Source: Rhodospirillaceae bacterium (lineage in GTDB: Bacteria > Pseudomonadota > Alphaproteobacteria > Rhodospirillales > Casp-alpha2). From it: a stretch of DNA of 64,000 bases. Each line of letters starts with the position of its first letter. Positions within the stretch are counted from its first letter, which is position 1. The stretch is taken from the NCBI GenBank assembly GCA_016845145.1, contig JAERTE010000028.1:48146-112145 (forward strand), read 5' to 3'. A model generated the notes under the pieces. The model searched no databases, had not been told where the DNA came from, and saw nothing but the letters and a program-made list of their open reading frames with translations. Position numbers and translations under genes: made by a program. Positions 17,779 to 24,658 of the stretch are shown here, piece after piece.

Positions 17779-17960
17779 GCCGCCGGTACCTCCATATTTG
17801 ACGTTATTCATCTATTCCAGAGGAAACCTGCACCGCCTCAGAGTCTTTGGCAATATTACTGCCTAGCAACCAATGACCACTTGAATTGTACCAACCAGTG
17901 ACCCAGTTGGTCCTCTTAGGGTAAGATATCTTATCGACGGAAAGATCCGGAGCGGTGGTG

Positions 17961-18836
17961 ATGCTGGCTCAAATAGGGCGATTCTCTGTGCTTGCAAGCG
18001 TGCTCATCTGCGCTGTGTTGCTCACCGGCTGTTCCAGCCTACAGATAGCCTATATCTTTGCTGAAGACATGGTGGAATCCCGCGCCGAGGATTACCTCGA
18101 GTTGAGCCCGGACCAAGAAGCGGAACTGGAAACCCAGTCGGCGGCACTGATCGCCTGGCACCGCAAAGCCATGCTTCCCGCTTACGCCGTGTTCTTCAAC
18201 GACCAAGCCGATATTGCGGAAAGTGGCGGCTGGACGCGCCCGCAAATGAAGGAGGCGTTCACGGAGTTCCGCGCGCTTTTGGATGTCACCGTCGAAGGCG
18301 CCGCGCCCTTTATTGCCAAGGTCTTGGTTGACCACACGACGCCGGCGAAGCTCAGTTTTCTGGAAACCCGCTTGGCTGAGAACATGGCCGAGAAGCGCGC
18401 CGAAGAGGAGACGGAATCCCCGCAAGACACGCTCGATGAATGGGTCGAACGCCGGGTTGAGCGACTAACGCGCTTCACCGGCGCGCTCTCGGACGACCAA
18501 GCGGCGATCATCCGCCGCCATACCAAAGGCGGCATGAACCTCGCCATGCGCTGGCTCGACAATCGCGAACTGCGCCAAGGCGCACTGGTGACGTTCCTAC
18601 GCACCGAACCGGGGCAGGAGCAAATCGCCCACTTCGTGCACCGGGTTCTTTTGCACGCCCATGAGGTCGTCGACCCGGATTACCGCGCTATATCGGAAGC
18701 GCGCTGGGCACTTTTGGAAGAGATGTATTTCGACGTCATGGCTTCCCTGAGCGATAACCAGCGCCGTGAACTGGTATCGACGTTGCGCAGTTATGCCGCC
18801 GACATGATCGATCTTTCCGGTGAGCAAGGGACTTGA
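17961..18836 (+). CDS. DUF6279-type lipoprotein
   Basis: About 291 residues with a lipoprotein signal peptide (FSVLASVLICAVLLTGC, lipobox LTGC), so it should be lipid-anchored in the envelope. The mature part is helical and charged (EDYLELSPDQEAELETQ...), resembling DUF6279 proteins. GTG codons at 17955 and 17958 directly precede the ATG at 17961. The ATG with GGAGCGG upstream is preferred. It ends 18 bp from the convergent flavoprotein gene. Function unknown. Confidence 0.75.
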   Translation: MLAQIGRFSVLASVLICAVLLTGCSSLQIAYIFAEDMVESRAEDYLELSPDQEAELETQSAALIAWHRKAMLPAYAVFFNDQADIAESGGWTRPQMKEAFTEFRALLDVTVEGAAPFIAKVLVDHTTPAKLSFLETRLAENMAEKRAEEETESPQDTLDEWVERRVERLTRFTGALSDDQAAIIRRHTKGGMNLAMRWLDNRELRQGALVTFLRTEPGQEQIAHFVHRVLLHAHEVVDPDYRAISEARWALLEEMYFDVMASLSDNQRRELVSTLRSYAADMIDLSGEQGT

Positions 18837-18854
18837 TCATCGATTTGTCGCGCT

Positions 18855-20582
18855 TCAATCGACGATCAACGTCTCGCCCGGTTTCACGCGGGTGAAGTTC
18901 ACGGCTTCCGTATCCACCGCGATTTCTCCGCTCTCCAACGTCACTTTGGTGAAGCGCGAGTTCTCGATATCTCTCGCCTCGGGAAAATCGGCGCGGAAGT
19001 GCGCACCGCGGGAGTCTTCGCGCGCTTCGGCGGCGGCGATGACGGATTGGCTGACGAGCATGAGATTTTTCATGTTCATCCAGTCGTGCCACGTCAGGTT
19101 ATAGGCGAGATTGCCGGCATCGACCCCGGTTTCGTCCAACTCTGCCTCCAAATCGGCCATGCCGGCCTTGGCGCGCTTCAGACTCGCAGCGTCGCGGATG
19201 ATGCCGGCGTCCTCCCACATCAGGTCGTACATCTTCTCGCGGATGTCTTCCAGAATTCCGGGCTTCTTGGCGAACGGTGCCGTGCAAGCCGCCATGGCGG
19301 CATCGATGGCATCAACGTCGGGGTCTTTATGTGTCCCCGCGCTGGGCGTCCACTGGGCCATGGCATCACCGGCGAGCCCACCGAATACGGTCGAATTGGC
19401 AACACCGTTACCGCCGAGCCTGTTGGCGCCGTGCACGCCGCCGGTGTCCTCACCCGCCGCATATAGGCCTTCGATGGCGGTCGAGCAATCCTCGCCGAAC
19501 ACCACGCCACCCATCATGTAGTGCGCGGTCGGCACCACCTCGACATCGCCCGTGACCAAATCGAAACCGCAATCGGCGCAGCGATCAACCATGCCCTTGA
19601 ACATCTTCCGCACCGTCTTGTTGTCCAGGTGCTTCATGGTGATATAGAGCCCGCCGTTGGGACCGATGTTGCCGGCGCGCATTTCGTCGAACATGGCGCG
19701 CGACACGATATCGCGTGTGGCGCGCTCTTCGCGCTCGTCATACTTGTGCATGAATCGCTGTTTGTCGCCGGCCAACAGATGCCCGCCGAAACCGCGCAGC
19801 CCTTCCTCGATGATGGTCCCGGTGATACGCGTATCCTTGCCCGCAACCAAACCCGTCGGGTGGAACTGCACCATCTCCATATCGCGGAGCGGCAAGCCGG
19901 CGTGCAAGAACATCGCCAACCCGTCGCAACTCTTGTCGCCTGATGGTGTGTGATACTTGTACATGGTCGGCCCGCCGCCGGTACCGACCATCACGGCCTT
20001 GGCCTTGACGAATAGAAACAGCCCGGTGCGGATATCGATCATCAGCACTCCGGCGATGGCGCTTCCGTCCTTGGTCTTGATCAGCGCAACGGCGCGGTGA
20101 TCTTCCAGGCGCCGGATGCCCTTAGCCCAAACCTGCTCGGCCAGTCGGTTGATAATTTCGATGCCGGTCAGGTCGCCCTTGTGCACCGTGCGGTCGAAGG
20201 TCTGCCCGGCGAAAGCTTTTTGGTGCACCGAGCCATCGGGGTTGCGGTCGAAATAGCACCCCAGTTCGTTCTCAAGCTCGCGGATGCGCACCTGCGCCTC
20301 TGTCACCAGCTTCCATGAGAGTTCTTGGTTATTCAGCCATTTGCCGCCCTCGACCGTATCCATGAAGTGGCGTTCGACGGAATCACCTTCGGCAATGGCG
20401 ACGTTGTATCCGCCCTGCACCATGCGCGTACAGCCACACTTGCCCAATAGCCCTTTGACCGCGACTGTGACATCGAGATTGGGCGCGCCTTGCAAGGTAT
20501 GCAACGCGGCGAATAGCCCGGCGCCGCCGGAGCCCAAGATCAAGACATCTGTTGTGTGGGTCGGAAGATCGTTGATATTCAT
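18855..20582 (-). CDS. Fumarate reductase/succinate dehydrogenase-type flavoprotein subunit
   Basis: 575-residue SdhA/FrdA family protein. FAD-binding DVLILGSGGAGLFAALHTL is at residues 12-30. The dicarboxylate site is intact: VQFHPTG, ERATRDIVSRAM, TAHYMMGG and GANRLGGNGV hold the His, Arg, His and Arg used by SDH/FRD. The segment aligned with SHTVxAQGG is GCTRMVQGG (50-58), so Cys51 replaces the histidine that covalently binds FAD. FAD is therefore probably non-covalent or bound differently. It is the last gene of the ten-gene operon, 1 bp after the sdhC-like stop. The true substrate is probably a succinate-like acid but not necessarily succinate. Confidence 0.88.
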   Translation of the reverse strand: MNINDLPTHTTDVLILGSGGAGLFAALHTLQGAPNLDVTVAVKGLLGKCGCTRMVQGGYNVAIAEGDSVERHFMDTVEGGKWLNNQELSWKLVTEAQVRIRELENELGCYFDRNPDGSVHQKAFAGQTFDRTVHKGDLTGIEIINRLAEQVWAKGIRRLEDHRAVALIKTKDGSAIAGVLMIDIRTGLFLFVKAKAVMVGTGGGPTMYKYHTPSGDKSCDGLAMFLHAGLPLRDMEMVQFHPTGLVAGKDTRITGTIIEEGLRGFGGHLLAGDKQRFMHKYDEREERATRDIVSRAMFDEMRAGNIGPNGGLYITMKHLDNKTVRKMFKGMVDRCADCGFDLVTGDVEVVPTAHYMMGGVVFGEDCSTAIEGLYAAGEDTGGVHGANRLGGNGVANSTVFGGLAGDAMAQWTPSAGTHKDPDVDAIDAAMAACTAPFAKKPGILEDIREKMYDLMWEDAGIIRDAASLKRAKAGMADLEAELDETGVDAGNLAYNLTWHDWMNMKNLMLVSQSVIAAAEAREDSRGAHFRADFPEARDIENSRFTKVTLESGEIAVDTEAVNFTRVKPGETLIVD

Positions 20583-20583
20583 G

Positions 20584-20925
20584 TCACGTCACATTCAATA
20601 AATAGATGAGGCCGACCACCAGGCTGACGCCGGCGGTAATGGCAACGACGGATTTTTGCCAATCGCGCCAGGGTAGGAATTCGATGGCCAACAGGCGCAG
20701 CCCGCCCGTTAGGTGTGCGGCAAGCAAGATGATCAAAACGGTTTCCGCCAATTTCACCAACGGCGCTTCGGCCCAGGCGGCGAAACCGTCAAATACTTCA
20801 GGCTTGCGCACGGCCAACAGCAAAACCTGAAAATGCACAGGCAGAAACAGCGCCAACAAAAGCCCCGACACCCGGTGTACGATGAACGCCCAATAGTTGG
20901 CGTGGTTGCGATGCTGGCCGCTCAT
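20584..20925 (-). CDS. Succinate dehydrogenase-like cytochrome b membrane subunit (SdhC-type)
   Basis: 113 residues with three predicted TM helices. FIVHRVSGLLLALFLPVHF is the SdhC-type HRxSG helix. LLAAHLTGGLRLLAIEFL has the HxxxGxR heme-ligand pattern, with Leu where the second histidine of the SDH motif usually lies. The start at 20925 (MSGQHRNHANYW) overlaps the previous gene's stop as ATGA; upstream in-frame codons belong to that gene's coding region. It anchors the flavoprotein and iron-sulfur subunits and passes electrons between them and quinone. Confidence 0.82.
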   Translation of the reverse strand: MSGQHRNHANYWAFIVHRVSGLLLALFLPVHFQVLLLAVRKPEVFDGFAAWAEAPLVKLAETVLIILLAAHLTGGLRLLAIEFLPWRDWQKSVVAITAGVSLVVGLIYLLNVT

Positions 20926-21296
20926 GATGCCACTCCCATAAAGTGGAAGTCCCGCACCACGCGATAGCCCATCACCACCAGGAACATCGCAGCGACAAAG
21001 CACAAAAGATCGACACGCCTAGGCGACAGTTTGGTCATCTCACTCAATACAGCGCGCAAACCGATCGGCGCATGCACCGCAATGGCGATAACGAAGACAC
21101 TGTAAAATATCGTCCAACCCAGGTTACCGGCGGCGCGCGCAACGATCTCGGCGGCGCTCAGTCCGCCCTGCACGGCATAGATGATGGTGCCAAGATGCAC
21201 GACGACGGCCAATCCCAGCACCATGGCACTGACGCGCTGCGCCAACCACAACCGAGCCTCGGTCTGGACGTTGCGTTCGGGAGCTGCATCGCTCAT
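20922..21296 (-). CDS. Succinate dehydrogenase-like membrane anchor (second subunit)
   Basis: 124 residues, three TM helices, second membrane subunit of the complex. WLAQRVSAMVLGLAVVVHLGT matches the first helix of SDH/FRD anchors and AVHAPIGLRAVLSEM carries a second HxxxGLR heme-type motif. It overlaps the iron-sulfur subunit gene by 4 nt upstream and the SdhC-type gene by 4 nt downstream. Which of the pair corresponds to SdhC or SdhD is not certain. Confidence 0.8.
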   Translation of the reverse strand: MSDAAPERNVQTEARLWLAQRVSAMVLGLAVVVHLGTIIYAVQGGLSAAEIVARAAGNLGWTIFYSVFVIAIAVHAPIGLRAVLSEMTKLSPRRVDLLCFVAAMFLVVMGYRVVRDFHFMGVAS

Positions 21297-22039
21297 TTCG
21301 CGTCTCCATCGGTGGAAAGTTCACCCTTCAGCGCCGCCATAGCCGAAGCGCGCTTAAGGCCTGCGATGGCGGCCGTCGGGTTGAGGCTCTTCGGGCAACC
21401 CTCAACGCAGCCTTGCTGCGAATGGCAGGCATGACATCCCGCATCACCAGCCACCGCGTTCAGGCGTGCCTTTTGGCCGCCGTCGCGCTCATCGTTGACC
21501 AGCGTCCAGGCGCGGTTGAGTGCGGCTGGCCCAAGATAATCCGGCTTCCAATCCACCACATCGCAACCCGCATAGCACACCCCGCAGCCGATGCACTCGA
21601 TCCCGGCGCTCGCCGTCTTGCGTTTGCGGCTATCGGGTTTAACGACCTCAAAATCATCATGGCGGGTCTTGGTCGGGTGGAACTTGCCTTCCGCCCTGGC
21701 CCATTTGTCGAAGAAGTCGGTCATCTCGACGGAGAGATCCTTGACCACTTCCATGGAACGCAATGGCCCGACCTGCAATTTGCCGTCCTGCGCCACCTTC
21801 GATACATGCGTGCGGCACGTCCAGCGCGGCTTGCCGTTGACCGTCATGGCGCATGACCCGCACATTCCGACGCGGCAGGCAAACCGATACGACAGGCTGG
21901 TGTCCAACCGCCGCTGGATGTAGGTCACCACATCCAGCACGGTCTGGCTTTCCTCGCGTGGCACTTCGTAGTCCACGTAGTGTCCGGTCTCGCCGTCGCC
22001 GCGCCAAACGGAAACCAAGAGGGTTTGGTCACTCATCAA
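21293..22039 (-). CDS. Succinate dehydrogenase/fumarate reductase-type iron-sulfur subunit
   Basis: 248 residues. The N-terminal [2Fe-2S] domain has FACRVGMCGSCAMTVNG with a fourth Cys in RWTC. The C-terminal dicluster domain has CIGCGVCYAGC for [4Fe-4S] and CHSQQGCVEGCPKSLNP for [3Fe-4S]. All cluster ligands are present, so electron transfer between the flavoprotein and the membrane heme/quinone site should work. It lies between the VOC gene and the membrane anchors, with 4-nt overlaps on both sides. Order in the operon is B-D-C-A, unlike the usual sdhCDAB. Confidence 0.88.
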   Translation of the reverse strand: MMSDQTLLVSVWRGDGETGHYVDYEVPREESQTVLDVVTYIQRRLDTSLSYRFACRVGMCGSCAMTVNGKPRWTCRTHVSKVAQDGKLQVGPLRSMEVVKDLSVEMTDFFDKWARAEGKFHPTKTRHDDFEVVKPDSRKRKTASAGIECIGCGVCYAGCDVVDWKPDYLGPAALNRAWTLVNDERDGGQKARLNAVAGDAGCHACHSQQGCVEGCPKSLNPTAAIAGLKRASAMAALKGELSTDGDAK

Positions 22040-22761
22040 TTCGTCTCCTCGGAAAATTCAATATGGACACCAAATGCCGTTTGCCCAAGCGCCGTGCCTC
22101 CCGCCGCCAACGCGATTTCAAAGCCGCTGAAGCGTTCGCGCTCACCTTCGATAATCTGGAACAAGCCTTGGTCAACGCCCAGGTTGCGCAGAAATGCTGC
22201 CGTGGCCTCGATATCGGGGCTTTCAATGGTGACACCAGCGATCCGCACTGCGCCGTTAGCGTGCTGCTGGTAGGCGGGCTTGTAAAAATGTTCAGGCGCA
22301 TGACGATGTTGGCAGGTGAAAAACATGGCGTCCGGCGCCTCACGCCTGGGCACGAACGTCAGGTCGAAACCCATTTCAACCTCAGAGCCATCCGGCTGGG
22401 TCGCCATGCGAGAGAATGAAAACGGCGCCGGCAACACCAACTGCCGGGCTTGAAAAGACGTTCGGTCCTCTCGCCAATCATCGCTTTGCAGCGCGACCAT
22501 GGAAAAACCTTCGTGCTTAGCAAGGTAATCACGGCTGTAGGCGCCAAAGCTGAATTCGCCGGCGCCAGCGTCCGCAACCCAATCGGGATCGGTGATGGCC
22601 AGCAGTTCGAGAAAGCCACCTTGGAACTGCACGAGACGATTACCGGTACCGAACGGGTGCTGGGCCTTGGGCGTCAGGGTGAAGCCCAGCCCTTCATAAA
22701 AGGCCGCCGCCGCATCCAGATCACGGACCGCCAAAACCAGATGATCAATACCGCGTCTCAC
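22036..22761 (-). CDS. VOC-family (glyoxalase-like) protein
   Basis: About 241 residues with a glyoxalase-3-like N-terminal fold (GIDHLVLAVRDLDAAAAFYEGLGF, then RLVQFQGGFLELLAI) and a second VOC half (GAVRIAGVTIESPDIEATAAFL). The frame is open upstream to 22911, but the true start is the GTG at 22761, which overlaps the stop of the aconitase X small subunit as GTGA. VOC proteins are metal-dependent isomerases, epimerases, lyases or dioxygenases. Which of these it is cannot be told. It overlaps the iron-sulfur subunit gene by 4 nt. Confidence 0.78.
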   Translation of the reverse strand: MRRGIDHLVLAVRDLDAAAAFYEGLGFTLTPKAQHPFGTGNRLVQFQGGFLELLAITDPDWVADAGAGEFSFGAYSRDYLAKHEGFSMVALQSDDWREDRTSFQARQLVLPAPFSFSRMATQPDGSEVEMGFDLTFVPRREAPDAMFFTCQHRHAPEHFYKPAYQQHANGAVRIAGVTIESPDIEATAAFLRNLGVDQGLFQIIEGERERFSGFEIALAAGGTALGQTAFGVHIEFSEETN

Positions 22762-23174
22762 ACTCGCCCCCCGATGGTGACGGTGCCGCTGGTCGGATCC
22801 ACGAGGACGGTGTCGCCCGTGTTGATCTGGGCGGTGATGTCGTCCTCGAACCGGTCGATCAGCGGGAAATCCGCAAACGCAGCGCCTTGCGCGATGATTG
22901 GGTTGGCCCAATTGAGCAGCAATGCCGCCGGCGCCATGTCTCGCTGCTTCATGGTGTGCAGCATCCAGGCCGTGGCGACGCCGCCCTTGGCGATGTTCAA
23001 CACCAACACCTTGCCGACATAATTCTCGCCATAAAGCTTGTGGGCGGGACGCGAAAAGGTGCCCTTCACCCGATCCAAATCGTAGCGGGCCGAGAAGTTG
23101 TCATGCGCCACCAGTGCTTCGCCCGAGACGGCGGGACCGATACCCACGTGCCCCTGGATAATCAGGTCAGCCAT
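22758..23174 (-). CDS. Aconitase X small (swivel) subunit, DUF126
   Basis: 138 residues of the AcnX swivel domain, encoded separately from the catalytic part (the split form). Typical segments are GRVVGP-like start variants (MADLIIQGHVGIGPAVSGEA), DPTSGTVTIGG at the C-terminus and NIAKGGVATAWMLHTM in the middle. It starts in a TGATG overlap with the large subunit and ends in a GTGA overlap with the VOC gene. It pairs with the large subunit to form a hydro-lyase. Confidence 0.85.
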   Translation of the reverse strand: MADLIIQGHVGIGPAVSGEALVAHDNFSARYDLDRVKGTFSRPAHKLYGENYVGKVLVLNIAKGGVATAWMLHTMKQRDMAPAALLLNWANPIIAQGAAFADFPLIDRFEDDITAQINTGDTVLVDPTSGTVTIGGRV

Positions 23175-24421
23175 CAGACGATCCTCCCTGCAATGGCGCT
23201 TTCGACGCAGCGCTCCATGTCCGCCAGCACCGGATCATAACCGTACCCGCCGATGATGTTGGTCAGCTTGGCCGAATTGGTCATCAGCCGTGTCCAGCCG
23301 TTGGCCTCACCCAGTTCGCGTGCATGCATCTGGTAGAAGCACACGCCTTCCAGCAATAGAGCGCCCGAGCGCTCGATGGCATCGCGGAACCCAAATCGCT
23401 CGGCAGCACGGGCGTTCTCGGGATTGGTCGCCACCAAAAGGGAAACGCCGCTATCCAGGCTGCGATCTTTCAGCAACCCTGCCAATTTCTCCAGCTCCAT
23501 GATCGAAAGCTGTGGCGCGGCGAACACCACGACGTCGAGGCTGTCATCATCACCGGCGTAAGACGTGATGAACGTATCCAAATCGGCGCGGCTAACAGGC
23601 GTCGGGTCGGGCGGCGCGCCATCAAACACGGTCCCAAGATCAGGAGCTTCCGGAGTGACGCCGACAACGTGAAACATCGCCGTCGAGCCGTAACTGGCAA
23701 GTGCCGCGCCGAAATGCTTGAGATCGTCAGACGTCGGTGTCGACCCCGTCACACCCTCGATCACCGGCACCTGGAAGTATGATCCCATGGCATTGCCGAC
23801 CAAGCCGCCGAGCGCGCCCCATTCGGTCCAGGTTTTCGGCGTCTCTTCGAGCTGAAAACGCGCCGTACCGCGGCGATGTTCGTCCAGGTGGAAACCATAT
23901 CGCGCCGTGCGTCCCGTCAATGCCGACGCCAGCGCCGACGGACCGCCCTCGTAATTGGTGCGCGCACCTTGCACAGAGTTGGAATAGATCACCACGCCGG
24001 TGTCACCCATGGCCAGATGCTCACCCAACACCGGCGGCATGACGGTTTGGTAGTTGATGCAGGTGTCGGTCATCATCACGCCGAGCGCGCGAAACGCGGC
24101 ATCGGCGCGGCGCTCGAGATCGACGAACTTTTCATCCTGCTTGATACGCTCATAGGCGTGAAAATCCGCGCCGCGCGGATCGGTGATCGTGGGGATGCAG
24201 ACCTGGCGCTCGGCATCCGGATAAGCAGCCAACTCCTCCAGATGTTCAACACCCGCTTCGCCCAAAGCCTCGCTGTCGGCCATGATGTGCGCCTGTGCCA
24301 CCGCGACGAAATCCTCGGCATCGAAGAACTTGCCGATCTCGACTTGGCGCGCCAATGCGGCACGGCGTGGCTCGCCCATCTCACCGGCGAGCATGGCCTG
24401 TTCGTAGTCTGTCAACTTCAT
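23174..24421 (-). CDS. Aconitase X catalytic (large) subunit, divergent
   Basis: 415-residue AcnX (DUF521) hydro-lyase. Strong family segments are DTCINYQTVMPPVLGEHLAM (from 119), YSNSVQGARTNYEGGPSALA (from 146), TNSAK (381-385) and a C-terminal ERCVESAIAGRI. Known bacterial members dehydrate cis-3-hydroxy-L-proline; archaeal ones dehydrate mevalonate 5-phosphate. Cys121 and Cys361 match cluster ligands. The segment I recall as GCPHxS in the family is AAPQLS (301-306) here, losing a cysteine and a histidine. An extra Cys75 is present. The substrate and cofactor may differ from known AcnX enzymes. It starts 8 bp after the small-protein gene. Confidence 0.83.
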   Translation of the reverse strand: MKLTDYEQAMLAGEMGEPRRAALARQVEIGKFFDAEDFVAVAQAHIMADSEALGEAGVEHLEELAAYPDAERQVCIPTITDPRGADFHAYERIKQDEKFVDLERRADAAFRALGVMMTDTCINYQTVMPPVLGEHLAMGDTGVVIYSNSVQGARTNYEGGPSALASALTGRTARYGFHLDEHRRGTARFQLEETPKTWTEWGALGGLVGNAMGSYFQVPVIEGVTGSTPTSDDLKHFGAALASYGSTAMFHVVGVTPEAPDLGTVFDGAPPDPTPVSRADLDTFITSYAGDDDSLDVVVFAAPQLSIMELEKLAGLLKDRSLDSGVSLLVATNPENARAAERFGFRDAIERSGALLLEGVCFYQMHARELGEANGWTRLMTNSAKLTNIIGGYGYDPVLADMERCVESAIAGRIV

Positions 24422-24429
24422 CGCGACAC

Positions 24430-24648
24430 CTATTCCTCATCGCCGAAATTCATACGGCGTTGTTTTTCATCCAACGCCATGATCAACAGCGCCAATTGCC
24501 CGGCATCGATGTTCGACCAACCGGCGGTGACGCTTCCATCCTTCCACTTCACCGACAATGCAACGGCCTCGATGTCATCAAGGTTTTCCATGCCGCTTTC
24601 AAATATCTCCGCCGGCGTCGTGCCGTGCAGGCTGGCAATCTTTCCCAT
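24430..24648 (-). CDS. Small conserved-looking protein of the aconitase X operon
   Basis: 72-residue acidic protein starting MGKIASLHGTTPAEIFESG and ending QRRMNFGDEE, with no TM segment or signal. The ATG at 24648 has GAGGAGGAAACC upstream, which overlaps the end of the DUF3604 gene, so it is surely translated with the operon. The frame upstream of this ATG is the DUF3604 gene in another frame. I do not recognise the family. It may be a structural or regulatory partner of aconitase X. Confidence 0.65.
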   Translation of the reverse strand: MGKIASLHGTTPAEIFESGMENLDDIEAVALSVKWKDGSVTAGWSNIDAGQLALLIMALDEKQRRMNFGDEE

Positions 24649-24658
24649 GGTTTCCTCC

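Noticed and set aside
18855..22039. Treating the SDH-like genes as the housekeeping TCA succinate dehydrogenase
   Set aside because: Gene order is B-D-C-A within a GntR/AcnX operon, the flavin-linking His is Cys and no sucAB or mdh is near.
23174..24421. Naming the AcnX pair cis-3-hydroxy-L-proline dehydratase
   Set aside because: No proline racemase, pyrroline reductase or hydroxyproline transporter is adjacent and the GCPH segment differs.
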